A DNA stretch of 51,023 bases from Kribbella albertanoniae (GTDB taxonomy: Bacteria > Actinomycetota > Actinomycetes > Propionibacteriales > Kribbellaceae), in assembly GCF_004348455.1 (NCBI RefSeq), contig NZ_SMKA01000025.1, forward strand, positions 1 to 51,023. Reading direction: 5' to 3'. The notes below the pieces were generated by a model. It searched no databases. It was not told the origin of the DNA and saw nothing but the letters and a program-made list of their open reading frames with translations. Below, one piece after another: positions 23,712 through 32,789 of this stretch. Each line of letters begins with the position of its first letter. Position 1 is the stretch's first letter. A program made the position numbers and the translations under genes.

Positions 23712-24313
23712 TGCACACTCCTCGGATCGGTGTGATCAAGGGACTCGCGAATGCGGCGACGCGCGCGGGCAATCCGCGAGCACACCGTCCCGTGCGCGAT
23801 TCCCAGTGCCTTGGCTGCTTCGTCGTACGTGAGATCGCCGAAGGCGACCAGTAGGAACGCCTCGCGGTCCCGGGGCGCCAGCCGGGCGAGGGCCGCCGCC
23901 AGCCGGGGGCGGCTGGCCTGTGCGGTCAGTTGGGTGGCGGCCCGCTCTTCGAGCTCTCCATAGATCTCCGGAGGTGGCAGCTTCGCCATCGCTCGCCATC
24001 TGCGCGTCTCGGTCCGGCGATGACGACGCAGCAGATTCGTCGCGATCCCGAACAGCCACGCCCGGACCACGCCGACGTGGCTGTCGAAACGGGACCGCTG
24101 GCGGAAGGCGATGAAGAAGGTCTCCGCCGTCAGGTCCTCGGCGACGTCCGGGCCGACCCGACGGGCGAGATAGGCGTGCACCTGCTCGCCGTACCGGTCG
24201 AAGATCAGCGTGAACAGCTCACCGTCCGCCACCGAGTCCTCGACGACGCGCCCGTCCTCCTCGGCCGTCGTTCCGGGCGGCCCTTGGCCGGCCGCAGCCT
24301 CGACCGTCGTCAT
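23708..24313 (-). CDS. ECF-type RNA polymerase sigma factor
   Basis: 201 aa. Region 2 runs LFTLIFDRYGEQVHAYLARRVGPDVAEDLTAETFFIAFRQ with the core-binding AWLFGIATNLLRRHRR. Region 4 is LAPRDREAFLLVAFGDLTYDEAAKALGIAHGTVCSRIARARRRIRE. There is no region 3 or extra C-terminal domain. ATG 24313 overlaps the stop of the S8 protease as ATGA, and its own stop overlaps the next start as GTGA. Longer in-frame starts would run inside the protease gene. It presumably drives its own operon and others, with activity set by the CU044_5270 membrane protein. Confidence 0.93.
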   Translation of the reverse strand: MTTVEAAAGQGPPGTTAEEDGRVVEDSVADGELFTLIFDRYGEQVHAYLARRVGPDVAEDLTAETFFIAFRQRSRFDSHVGVVRAWLFGIATNLLRRHRRTETRRWRAMAKLPPPEIYGELEERAATQLTAQASRPRLAAALARLAPRDREAFLLVAFGDLTYDEAAKALGIAHGTVCSRIARARRRIRESLDHTDPRSVQ

Positions 24314-27300
24314 CGGCGCATCAGGTAAGCGCTCGCGATGGTCTGCTCGACCTTCCCACCGAGAGAGTCGACGGCGGTCGACCGAAGCGACACCGAGCCG
24401 GTGGCCGGGTTGCTGACCCGGGCGAGCCATCCCGACGACGACCGCGTGATCCCAGCGGGCTGCCAGGTCGTCCCGCCGTCGGTGGAGAACTCGACGGCCA
24501 CCGACTTCACCGTGGCAGGTTCGGAGCCAGGCTGGCGTTGCACGCTGACCGGGATCAGGAACGGTCCCGGCCGGGCCCCGTTGTGATCGTCGAGTCGCGG
24601 AGCGAACTGCACCGTCATCAGCGGCAACCCGGCGATGCCGTCGACCTGCCCGGAGCGGAAGGTCCAGGTGGTGTCGATCTCCGTCGACACCGCGGTCTCG
24701 GGAACCTTGACCCTGCTGTGGAGCACATACTCAGAAGTCTCAGCCGGTACGGCGACAGCGACGAATCCTGCCCGTGGTCTGTCGTAGATCACCTCGCCGT
24801 TGCGGGTCAGCCGCAAGGATCCGGCCGGCGTTCGCGGATCAGTCAGGTGATTGGGGTCATTGTCGGAGCGCAGTGACAGGCCGAGAATCAACCTGTCGCC
24901 CTGGCGCTGCGCGCCCCTCGCCAGGCCGTTGGGGCTGATCGGCCCAGTGGACAGGCGCGGCCCCAGAACGCCTCGCTGCCAATCGGAGCGGTACGTGTGC
25001 CCAGCCCGGTACGACACCGGCTTGGCCGCGAAGTACTGCGCCTGTCCCAGCGGGAACGGTTTCCCCTGCTGAGCGAAGAGGTGGTGCCACTCCACTCCGA
25101 TGCTCAGGAAGTACTCGGTGCGCTCGAACGGAACCTTGCTCGACCGAACCTTGACAGTGTCCGGGCCCAGCGCGAGCAGTGCCGATCCACCCGGCGGGAC
25201 CGCACCGTGTGAGGTGATGGCCTCGCGGAACTCGCCGGCCGGGGCGTCCGAGGCGTAACTGGCCAGCACCTTCGCGAAGTCACCAGCTTTCGGTCGCAGC
25301 CGCACACCGGACGGGACCTGCCCGGGGAAGGCACGGCCGAGGTTGTACTCGTAGGGAGTGTCGGTGAAATCGCCGGCCGGGCCAGGTTCGGCGAATCGTC
25401 CCTGAACCACGGTGACCAACTCATCGGCCGGAGCGGTGCCATGCTTCGCAGCGGCGACATGGAGTGACTGCCCGGCGGTCCCCGCGGCGGAATACGTCAG
25501 AGCCTCCCCCGGACGCTGCAGAGCGCGACCTACCGCCAGAGTGACCTGCACCAGGCGGGCGCCCGCGTTCGGAACCGACATCGTCACCTCACCCGCCATA
25601 CGGGCATCCAGCGTCAGAGCTGTGTCCGCGGCGACCCGGAAGGTCGGTTCAACCAAAAGGCTCGTCGCGGAACCGGTGCTGCTGAAGTGCCCGATCGAAT
25701 AGTCGCCCGGTGCCACCCGTAGTTCGGTGGCAGCCCCGCCGACCAGGTAGGGGCTGCAGGTCTCCACATCGCTGCAATCACCCAGCCGGTCGAAGTACGT
25801 GACCGCGTCTTCCGGAGCTTTGCCGTCCCGCCCGATCAACGTGACCTTGACTCCGTAGCGCTCATCTTCCTTCTCGACTCCGATGGGTGTGCTGAGCTGC
25901 GCACCACCGCCGGTGGCGACGATTCGGCCGCTGTACAAGCCCACAGGCAGTACGGCGGCCTTGGTGTCAGCCTTCACCTCGACCTGCGCCTGGCCACCCG
26001 CCGGGACCGTCAACTCGGAGGCAGCGAGGCTGAACGGCGTCACCTGCGAACCCGGCGTCTGCAGTTCGAGCTGCAGCGTGACCGGCTGGTCGCCGGAGTT
26101 TCGGTAGATGACAGTCCGCGCGAGCACCTCGTCGTCCTCGTGCGGCCACTGGGCGAGGCCGAAGCTGACCGACGCAGGACTGGCCGCGACGCCGGCATCG
26201 ATGGCAGCGGCCACGTCGAGCCGACCGGCACCCGAGGCGAATGCGGTGTCCGGCCCGATCTTCGCCGTACCCATCAAGGTCGCCTTGACCTGTTCGGCGG
26301 TCCACTGCGGGTGCTGCTGGCGGAGCAGCGCTGCGGCACCAGCGACGTGCGGCGTCGCCATCGAGGTTCCGGACAGTCGGACGTACCCCGCTTCGACCGG
26401 TTCGCCCGACTCTGTTCCGGTCGCCTGCGCCGCCACGATGCCATCGCCCGGCGCGGTGAGGTCGGGCTTCATCGCCGAGTCGCCGATCCTGGGGCCGCGG
26501 CTGCTGAATTCCGTCAGCGCGTCCTCGCGGGTGACGGCACCGACGGTGAGCGCGGCGTCCGCACTACCCGGAGATTCCACGGTCCGGTCGCCGCCGGCTC
26601 CGCTGTTGCCGGCCGCGATCACGAACAGCGTGTCGTAGGCCTTGGTCAGGTCGTTCACCGCCTGCTCGACCAGGTCCACCCCTGGTCCGTCCGGGCCACC
26701 CACGCTCATGTTGATCACCCGGGCACGCTGCTCGGCGGCGGCCCACTCCATCCCGGCCAGCATCGCGGACTCGGGACAGTAGCCTCCGTCGTCGCAGACC
26801 TTGCCGTTGAGCAACTTCGCGTCAGGGGCGATGCCGCGGTACTTGCTGCTCGCACCCGTCACGATGGAGGCGACGTGGGTACCGTGGCCGTAGTTGTCCG
26901 TCGGCTCATCGCCGACGAAGGAACGAGCCGCGATGACCGCATCACCGAGATCCGGGTGGGTGGTGTCGATGCCGCTGTCCAGGACAGCGACCGGCACACC
27001 CTGACCGGTGATCCCGCGTTGCCAGGCCGCAGGAGCACTGACCTGCCGCGCGCTGTTGTCGAGCACCGGATGGCGCACACCGTCGAGCCACACCTTGGTC
27101 ACCGCGGCCGAACGAAGGGTCGTGTGCTGCGACTTCCAGAAATCTGCGCTGGTGCTCTTCGCAAGATGCACCGCGGTCGCGCCGAGGGCCGGCAGCTGAC
27201 GATCCACGGTGAACCCGCTGGGCACCGAGCGCGCCGACGACCGGCCGTGCTGCAGGATCAACGGCAGCTCCGGACGCTTGTCGTCGCCGTACCCGGACTC

Positions 27301-27636
27301 GAGCAGGATGGTGACGTCGAACAGCCGAGGGTCCAGGGTTCCGTTGGCGATTCTCGCCACCGCGTCGGCCGGCAGCACCTGCAGGTGACCGGCGGATCGC
27401 TTGACGCGGATCGGCACCGCTTCCCGGCCCGCGGCGCGTTCGATCCGCGGCTCGGCTCCGGGCGTGACGATCACCTTGTCGCCCGTGATCAGGGTGACCG
27501 CACCCGCGACCTCCTGCGCAGGAACGCTGACCGGCGCAGTCACGTTCGGCGGGTCGGCCGCTGCGGCCCGGACCGCGAGCACGATTCCCAGGGCAGCCAG
27601 GACGGTGGCGGACATCGCTCGCGTCGATCGTCGCAT
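24310..27636 (-). CDS. Secreted subtilisin-like (S8) serine protease
   Basis: 1108 aa preproprotein. Signal peptide about 1-27 (MRRSTRAMSATVLAALGIVL...AAAA). A propeptide-like region spans about 35-190. The S8 catalytic domain holds D220 (VAVLDSGIDTTHPDL), H251 (YGHGTHVAS), oxyanion N344 (IAAGNSG) and S425 (SGTSMATPHVAG). A long C-terminal part of about 600 residues is beta-rich, with Ig-like strands. Large actinobacterial subtilases of this form digest extracellular proteins. ATG 27636 has GAGGAG upstream; a longer frame goes back over the divergent monooxygenase and is not coding. The stop overlaps the ECF sigma start, an unusual operon partner. Confidence 0.94.
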   Translation of the reverse strand: MRRSTRAMSATVLAALGIVLAVRAAAADPPNVTAPVSVPAQEVAGAVTLITGDKVIVTPGAEPRIERAAGREAVPIRVKRSAGHLQVLPADAVARIANGTLDPRLFDVTILLESGYGDDKRPELPLILQHGRSSARSVPSGFTVDRQLPALGATAVHLAKSTSADFWKSQHTTLRSAAVTKVWLDGVRHPVLDNSARQVSAPAAWQRGITGQGVPVAVLDSGIDTTHPDLGDAVIAARSFVGDEPTDNYGHGTHVASIVTGASSKYRGIAPDAKLLNGKVCDDGGYCPESAMLAGMEWAAAEQRARVINMSVGGPDGPGVDLVEQAVNDLTKAYDTLFVIAAGNSGAGGDRTVESPGSADAALTVGAVTREDALTEFSSRGPRIGDSAMKPDLTAPGDGIVAAQATGTESGEPVEAGYVRLSGTSMATPHVAGAAALLRQQHPQWTAEQVKATLMGTAKIGPDTAFASGAGRLDVAAAIDAGVAASPASVSFGLAQWPHEDDEVLARTVIYRNSGDQPVTLQLELQTPGSQVTPFSLAASELTVPAGGQAQVEVKADTKAAVLPVGLYSGRIVATGGGAQLSTPIGVEKEDERYGVKVTLIGRDGKAPEDAVTYFDRLGDCSDVETCSPYLVGGAATELRVAPGDYSIGHFSSTGSATSLLVEPTFRVAADTALTLDARMAGEVTMSVPNAGARLVQVTLAVGRALQRPGEALTYSAAGTAGQSLHVAAAKHGTAPADELVTVVQGRFAEPGPAGDFTDTPYEYNLGRAFPGQVPSGVRLRPKAGDFAKVLASYASDAPAGEFREAITSHGAVPPGGSALLALGPDTVKVRSSKVPFERTEYFLSIGVEWHHLFAQQGKPFPLGQAQYFAAKPVSYRAGHTYRSDWQRGVLGPRLSTGPISPNGLARGAQRQGDRLILGLSLRSDNDPNHLTDPRTPAGSLRLTRNGEVIYDRPRAGFVAVAVPAETSEYVLHSRVKVPETAVSTEIDTTWTFRSGQVDGIAGLPLMTVQFAPRLDDHNGARPGPFLIPVSVQRQPGSEPATVKSVAVEFSTDGGTTWQPAGITRSSSGWLARVSNPATGSVSLRSTAVDSLGGKVEQTIASAYLMRR

Positions 27637-27647
27637 CTGACTCTCTC

Positions 27648-27676
27648 TCCTCAAGACGGCTCTTTCCTCAAGACGG
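27648..27676 (-). promoter_or_regulatory. Tandem direct repeat in front of the protease-sigma operon
   Basis: The 12-mer TCCTCAAGACGG occurs at 27648-27659 and 27665-27676, a 17-base period; on the coding strand it reads CCGTCTTGAGGA twice. It lies 12-40 bases upstream of the protease start and covers its ribosome site. It could be a regulator site or a recent duplication. Confidence 0.4.
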
Positions 27677-27759
27677 GCCGCACGTCTTCTCTTGCCCGAT
27701 CCACCCCCGGCTCGTCTCGCGGTTCCCAGGACGGTGACTCGCCGGTAACCTCGGGGCCT

Positions 27760-29217
27760 ATGACAGAGGTCGTGATCATCGGGTCCGGGTTCGCCGGTTT
27801 GGGTATGGGGATCAAGCTGCGGGAGGCCGGGTGCGAGGACTTCGTCATCCTGGAGAAGGCCGACCGTCTCGGCGGCACCTGGCGGGACAACACGTATCCC
27901 GGCTGCGCGTGCGACATCCCGTCGTACCTCTACTCGTACTCCTTCGAGCAGAACCCGCGCTGGACCAGGATGTTCGCGCCCTGGCACGAGATCCTCGAGT
28001 ACCTCGAGTTCTGCGCGGACAAGTACGGCGTCGCCGACAAGATCCGGTACGGCGCGGAGGTCACCGAGGCGGCGTTCGACGAGGCGACCGGCCGGTGGAC
28101 CGTGACGATCAACGGTGCCGAGACGATCGAGACCCAGGCCCTGGTGACCGGCGTCGGCGGCCTGCACGAACCGAGGATGCCCGACCTCCCCGGCCTGGAC
28201 TCGTTCGCCGGTACGGCGTTCCACTCGGCGCACTGGGATCACAGCCACGACCTCACCGGCCGACGCGTGGCTGCGATCGGCACCGGCGCCTCAGCGGTCC
28301 AGTACGTACCGCAGATCGCGCCGCAGGTCGAGCAGCTGGATGTGTACCAGCGGTCGGCGGCGTGGATCACGCCCAAGCCGGACCGTGAGATCGGACCGCG
28401 GGAACAGCGGTTGCACGCCGCCTTCCCGACCGGACAGCGACTGATCCGGAATGCGATCTACTGGGCCCTGGAGGCTCGCGGCGCCGGGTTCGCGGCAAAC
28501 CCGAAGTTGATGAAAATGCTTGAGGTACAGGCGAAACAGCACCTCCGCAAGCAGGTCAAGGACCCCGATCTGCGTGCCCGGCTGACCCCGGACTACCAGA
28601 TCGGCTGTAAGCGGGTGATGGTGTCGAACGACTACTACCCGGCCTTCAACCGATCCAACGTCGACCTTGTCACCACCCCGATCGCCCGGGTCACGCCGAC
28701 CAGCGTCGTCACCGCCGACGGGATCGAGCGGCCCTGCGACACGATCGTGCTCGGCACCGGATTCTCGGTGATGGGGAACCTGACCCGGATGCCGATCCTC
28801 GGCAAGGACGGCACCGATCTCGGCGAGCACTGGAAACGCGAGGGAATCGGCGCCCATCTCGGCATCACCGTCGCCGGCTACCCCAACCTGTTCCTGCTAC
28901 ACGGGCCGAACACGTCGACCGGCCACTCCTCCGCGGTCTTCATGATCGAGGCGCAGGTCCGCTACGTGATGCAGGCGCTGGACCTGCTCCGGCGCCGCGG
29001 AGCGACGTACGTCGAGGTCCGTGAGGAGGCGCAGCAGAAGTTCGTCGACGGACTCCAGGACGAGCTCAAGGGCACGGTCTGGGACGCCGGTTGCAACAGC
29101 TGGTACCTGGACGGCAGCGGGCGGAACTCGGGCATCTGGCCGGACTTCACGGTCGCCTACTGGCGCCGTACCCGAAAGCTCGATCCGGCGGACTTCGTGC
29201 TGGTCAAACAGGGGTAA
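27760..29217 (+). CDS. Flavin monooxygenase, Baeyer-Villiger type
   Basis: 485 aa class B flavoprotein monooxygenase. The FAD Rossmann motif is VIIGSGFAGLGMG (residues 5-17), then LEKADRLGGTWRDNTYPGCACD. The fingerprint F-x-G-x-x-x-H-x-x-x-W-D is seen at residues 149-160 (FAGTAFHSAHWD). The NADP Rossmann motif is AAIGTGASAVQ (about 171-181). Such enzymes insert oxygen next to ketones or oxidise heteroatoms using NADPH and O2. ATG 27760 lies eight bases after TAACCT, leaderless type. It is divergent from the protease operon and seems unrelated to it. Confidence 0.93.
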   Translation: MTEVVIIGSGFAGLGMGIKLREAGCEDFVILEKADRLGGTWRDNTYPGCACDIPSYLYSYSFEQNPRWTRMFAPWHEILEYLEFCADKYGVADKIRYGAEVTEAAFDEATGRWTVTINGAETIETQALVTGVGGLHEPRMPDLPGLDSFAGTAFHSAHWDHSHDLTGRRVAAIGTGASAVQYVPQIAPQVEQLDVYQRSAAWITPKPDREIGPREQRLHAAFPTGQRLIRNAIYWALEARGAGFAANPKLMKMLEVQAKQHLRKQVKDPDLRARLTPDYQIGCKRVMVSNDYYPAFNRSNVDLVTTPIARVTPTSVVTADGIERPCDTIVLGTGFSVMGNLTRMPILGKDGTDLGEHWKREGIGAHLGITVAGYPNLFLLHGPNTSTGHSSAVFMIEAQVRYVMQALDLLRRRGATYVEVREEAQQKFVDGLQDELKGTVWDAGCNSWYLDGSGRNSGIWPDFTVAYWRRTRKLDPADFVLVKQG

Positions 29218-29328
29218 CCCGCACTCCCGAAGGATGACTACTCAGGGTCGCGTGTACGACCTTGGGATGAAGGCAAGACCATGCCGGTGGCCGATGTCCG
29301 GAGCCGCGGTCTGAAGGAACCTTGAGGT

Positions 29329-29424
29329 ATGGAAATCCTTCAGATCGCGGGAGCAGCAGCCATCGTCATCGGCATCATCGTGATGGCCCTGCTCGCCATC
29401 GTGCCAACGGTCGTCGACCGCTAA
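29329..29424 (+). CDS. Small single-pass membrane peptide, 31 aa
   Basis: An ATG-to-TAA frame of 31 codons, too short for usual gene callers. It encodes a six-residue start (MEILQI), a continuous hydrophobic stretch rich in Ala, Ile, Val and Gly (about residues 7-25, with AAAIVIGIIVMALLAIV), and a short polar end (PTVVDR). GAGG lies two bases and AAGGAA about ten bases upstream of the ATG. A stem-loop follows directly. The composition is that of a real transmembrane helix rather than chance sequence, but expression is unproven. Confidence 0.6.
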   Translation: MEILQIAGAAAIVIGIIVMALLAIVPTVVDR

Positions 29425-29431
29425 GTCAAGG

Positions 29432-29450
29432 CCTCCCTAAACCAGGGAGG
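29432..29450. terminator. Stem-loop after the small membrane peptide and the cbs gene
   Basis: CCTCCCT (29432-29438) pairs with AGGGAGG (29444-29450) around a five-base loop, directly before the cbs stop codon on the other strand. It can end transcription from both sides. Confidence 0.6.
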
Positions 29451-30824
29451 TCAGTCGGCGGACAAGTGGACCAAGAGGTCCTGCCGGGTCAGTACGCCCA
29501 CCGGCTTGCCGTCGTCCAGCACCATCAGGGCGTCCCGATCCTCGAGCAGCTCGACCGCCTTCGTGACGGCCTCGCCGGCCCCCAGGGACGGCAACGCCGG
29601 GTCCATGTGCAGCTCGACCATGTCGGCCAGCCGCGCCTTGCCGGAGTACAACGCGTCCATCAGCGTCCGCTCCGACACCGCGCCGGCGACCTCGGCCGCC
29701 ATCACCGGTGGTTCCGCGCGGACCACCGGCATCTGGGAGACGCCGTACTCGCGCAGGATCGCGACTGCTTCGGCGATCGTCTCGTGCGGGTGGGTGTGCA
29801 CCAGCGGCGGCAGGCTGCCGTCCTTGCCGGCCAGCACGTCACCGAGCGTGGTGCCCTGCCGGGCGGCCGAGAGGAAGCCGTACTGCGCGAGCCAGTCGTC
29901 GTTGAAGACCTTCGTCAGGTAGCCCCGGCCACCGTCGGGCAGCAGCACGACGATGACGGCCTCGGGGTCGTTGACCTCGTGCGCGAGCCGGATGGCCGCC
30001 GCGGCCGCCATCCCCGCTGAGCCACCGACCAGCATTGCCTCTTCGCGCGCCAGCCGCCGGGTCAGCGCGAACGAGTCCGCGTCCGAGACCTCGATGATCC
30101 GGTCGCAGATGTCCCGGTCGTAGGTCTCCGGCCAGAAGTCCTCACCGACGCCCTCGACCAGGTACGGCCGGCCGGAACCGCCGGAGTAGACCGAGCCCTC
30201 GGGGTCCGCGCCGATGATCTGGACGCGACCGCCGGAGACCTCCTTGAGGTACCTGCCGGTGCCGGTGATCGTGCCGCCGGTGCCGACACCCGCCACGAAG
30301 TGGGTGATCTTCCCCTCGGTCTGCTCCCAGAGCTCGGGACCGGTCGTCTCGTAGTGCGAGCGCGGGTTGTTCTGGTTGGCGTACTGGTTCGGCTTCCAGG
30401 CGCCCTCGATCTCACGGACCAGGCGGTCGGAGACGTTGTAGTACGAGTCCGGGTGCTCGGGGGCGACCGCGGTCGGGCACACCACGACCTCGGCGCCGTA
30501 CGCCTTGAGCACGTTGCGCTTGTCCTCGCTGACCTTGTCCGGGCAGACGAAGACGCACTTGTAGCCCTTCTGCTGGGCGACCATGGCGAGCCCGACACCC
30601 GTGTTCCCGGAGGTCGGTTCGACGATCGTGCCGCCCGGCTTGAGCTCGCCGGAGGCCTCCGCCGCCTCGATCATCCGGACCGCGATCCGGTCCTTGACCG
30701 AGCCGCCCGGGTTGAAGTACTCGACCTTGGCCAGGACCAGCGGTGTGGCCCCGTCCGTGGTCTTGCCCAGCTTCACGAGCGGGGTGTTGCCGACGAGGTC
30801 CAGGAGAGATTCTGCGTAGCGCAC
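29451..30824 (-). CDS. cbs: Cystathionine beta-synthase
   Basis: 457 aa, normal for an actinobacterial enzyme with a regulatory tail. It condenses homocysteine or serine derivatives to cystathionine using PLP. The PLP lysine is K44 in NPGGSVKDR, the asparagine loop is TSGNTG, and the phosphate loop is GTGGTITGTGRYLKE. Residues from about 335 on are two CBS (Bateman) motifs, the second in DALMVLDDGKPVGVLTRQDLL. GTG 30824 has TACAGT six bases upstream, so it is probably leaderless. It may work with the gamma-family enzyme at 169-1323 in transsulfuration. Confidence 0.95.
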   Translation of the reverse strand: MRYAESLLDLVGNTPLVKLGKTTDGATPLVLAKVEYFNPGGSVKDRIAVRMIEAAEASGELKPGGTIVEPTSGNTGVGLAMVAQQKGYKCVFVCPDKVSEDKRNVLKAYGAEVVVCPTAVAPEHPDSYYNVSDRLVREIEGAWKPNQYANQNNPRSHYETTGPELWEQTEGKITHFVAGVGTGGTITGTGRYLKEVSGGRVQIIGADPEGSVYSGGSGRPYLVEGVGEDFWPETYDRDICDRIIEVSDADSFALTRRLAREEAMLVGGSAGMAAAAAIRLAHEVNDPEAVIVVLLPDGGRGYLTKVFNDDWLAQYGFLSAARQGTTLGDVLAGKDGSLPPLVHTHPHETIAEAVAILREYGVSQMPVVRAEPPVMAAEVAGAVSERTLMDALYSGKARLADMVELHMDPALPSLGAGEAVTKAVELLEDRDALMVLDDGKPVGVLTRQDLLVHLSAD

Positions 30825-30901
30825 AGCTTCACTGTAGTGATTGTCGTGTCGTTTCCCCTATTTCGCTTGCTTGTGGGTGACAGCGTGTAATCCTTGTACC
30901 C

Positions 30902-31939
30902 ATGAGTAAAGGCAAAGCCAGGGCGGCCAAGAGGCTCGCCCAGGCCGCTGCCTTCGGGGGCGGGGGACTCGGCCTCATCGGTGCCACGTTGTACGGCGTA
31001 CTGACCGCGGAGGCCGAGTACGTGAAGCGCGTGATCGGACCGATGCGGTACTACCCCACTCCGGGGAGCGGTCTGTACGGCAGATACCCAGGACTACCGA
31101 TCACGTTCGCCATGCTCGGCGACTCCAGCGCAGCCGGTTACGGCACCGACACCCCGGACGAGACGCCCGGGGTGATCCTTGCTTCGGGCCTCACCGACCT
31201 GGCCGAGCGCCCGGTGCGGCTGGTCGACGTCTCCAAGACCGGTGCCAAGTCGACCGATCTGGCCCAGCAGGTCGATGCCGCGCTCCAGGCCGGCCCGCAT
31301 GTCGCGGTCATCCTGATCGGGGTGAACGACGTGAAGGACCAGATGTCCCCGTCGCTCTCGGTCCGTTTGCTCTCCGCGGCAGTACGACGGTTGCGCGCGG
31401 CGAACTGTGAGGTCATCGTCGGCACCTGCCCGGATCTCGGCGTGGTGCGCCCGCTCGTGCCACCGCTACGGCAGTTCGCCCGTGCCTGGAGCCTCCGGCT
31501 CGCCGCGGCGCAGACCATCGCCGTGGTCGAGGCCGGCGGCCGGACGGTCTCCCTCGGTTCGATGCTCGGACCGGCCTTCAAGTCCGATCCGACGATGTGG
31601 GGGCGGGACAACTTCCACCCCTCCGCCATCGGGTACGCCGCTGCCTCCGCCGCGCTACTGCCTTCCGTGGCGGCCGCGATGGGGGTCGGGCCGGAGTCGT
31701 TCGTGCACCCCGAGTCGTTCCGGGGCGAGGCGATCCTGCCGATCGCCGAGGCCGCCGTACAGGCTGCTCGGACGGCCGGGACCGAGGTCGCCGCGACCGA
31801 GGTGGCCGGGCGCGAGCGCGGGCCGCGGGGCCGGTGGGCCGCGCTGCGGCACCGCCGCCGGCACCCGAAGGCCGAGGTCGACCGGGTGGAGCCGCAGACC
31901 GTGACCGAGCCCGAGACCGAGTCTTTGATTAACATCTGA
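30902..31939 (+). CDS. SGNH/GDSL-type hydrolase, membrane-anchored
   Basis: 345 aa. A basic N-terminus (MSKGKARAAKRLAQ) and one hydrophobic segment (about 17-35) act as signal anchor. The SGNH blocks are GDSSAAGYG (S75), G of block II in KTGAKS, GVND (about 140-143), and D/H in DNFHPSAIGYA. It should be an esterase or deacylase acting outside the membrane. The last 50 residues are Arg/Glu-rich. Divergent from cbs with 77 bases between; ATG 30902. The pair cbs/SGNH is a frequent neighbourhood in related actinobacteria, from general knowledge. Confidence 0.9.
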   Translation: MSKGKARAAKRLAQAAAFGGGGLGLIGATLYGVLTAEAEYVKRVIGPMRYYPTPGSGLYGRYPGLPITFAMLGDSSAAGYGTDTPDETPGVILASGLTDLAERPVRLVDVSKTGAKSTDLAQQVDAALQAGPHVAVILIGVNDVKDQMSPSLSVRLLSAAVRRLRAANCEVIVGTCPDLGVVRPLVPPLRQFARAWSLRLAAAQTIAVVEAGGRTVSLGSMLGPAFKSDPTMWGRDNFHPSAIGYAAASAALLPSVAAAMGVGPESFVHPESFRGEAILPIAEAAVQAARTAGTEVAATEVAGRERGPRGRWAALRHRRRHPKAEVDRVEPQTVTEPETESLINI

Positions 31940-31964
31940 ATCAAGTTCCGGAACCGGCAGGCGG

Positions 31965-31983
31965 TTGACTGGGAGCGCTTCCA
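31965..31983 (+). promoter_or_regulatory. CebR/LacI-type operator in front of the GH16 gene
   Basis: TGGGAGCGCTTCCA (31970-31983) differs at one base from the known CebR box TGGGAGCGCTCCCA of Streptomyces. It immediately follows TTGACT (31965-31970), a plausible -35. Binding of a LacI-family sugar repressor here would block transcription of the glucanase gene. Confidence 0.7.
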
Positions 31984-32024
31984 AACACACGATCGGAGCC
32001 CGCCCCACCGCTCCGGAGGTCAGC

Positions 32025-32789
32025 ATGACCAGATTCCGCCCCGCCCTGCTCGCCCTAGCCGCACTCACCCTGGTTGGCGGGGTCCTGGCGCCCACCGGCA
32101 GCCAGGCCGCCACCACCGCGATCGGCGGCAGCTTCACCGACAACTTCGACGGCTTCAACACCGGCCGCTGGCACAAGGCGGACGGCTGGAGCAACGGCTC
32201 GATGTTCAACGTCGGCTGGCGTGCCGACCACGTCTGGTTCAGCGGCGGCGTGATGGGCCTCAACTTGGACAACGCGTCCTGTCCGGGCGGCTGTTCGGGC
32301 AAGCCCTACGCGTCCGGTGAGTACCGCACCAACGACCACTACTCGTACGGCCGGTTCGAGACCCGGATGAAGGCGGTCAAGGGCTCCGGCACGGTGACGG
32401 CGTTCTTCACCTACACCGGCCCGAGCGACGGCCAGCCCTGGGACGAGATCGACGTCGAGATCCTCGGCAAGAACACGACCCAGATGCAGACCAACTACTT
32501 CACCAACGGCGCCGGCGGGCACGAGAAGATCATCAACCTCGGCTTCGATGCCGCGGCCGGCTATCACAACTACGCGATCGAATGGTGGAACCAGGGCACG
32601 ATCAACTGGTTCGTCGACGGCCGACTGGTGCACCAGGAGAACGGCTCCCGCGGCGCGCTCCCGACGCGTCCGATGCGGATGATGCTGAACCTGTGGCCCG
32701 GCATCGGTGTCGATGGCTGGCTGGGTCCGTTCAACTACTCAGGCCGACTGACCGCCACCTACGACTGGGCCCGATACACCAAGTACTGA
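32025..32789 (+). CDS. Secreted GH16 beta-glucanase
   Basis: 254 aa. Sec signal peptide of about 28 residues ending ...PTGSQA. The GH16 catalytic motif WDEIDVEIL gives the nucleophile E141, D143 and acid/base E145. The fold pattern YGRFETRMKAVKGSGTVTAFFTYTG and the closing WFVDGRLVHQ match lichenase/laminarinase-type GH16 enzymes that cut beta-1,3 or beta-1,3-1,4 glucans. Two cysteines in CPGGC are nearby. ATG 32025 with GGAGG at 32014-32018. A CebR-like box upstream fits control by glucan or cello-oligosaccharides. Confidence 0.94.
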   Translation: MTRFRPALLALAALTLVGGVLAPTGSQAATTAIGGSFTDNFDGFNTGRWHKADGWSNGSMFNVGWRADHVWFSGGVMGLNLDNASCPGGCSGKPYASGEYRTNDHYSYGRFETRMKAVKGSGTVTAFFTYTGPSDGQPWDEIDVEILGKNTTQMQTNYFTNGAGGHEKIINLGFDAAAGYHNYAIEWWNQGTINWFVDGRLVHQENGSRGALPTRPMRMMLNLWPGIGVDGWLGPFNYSGRLTATYDWARYTKY

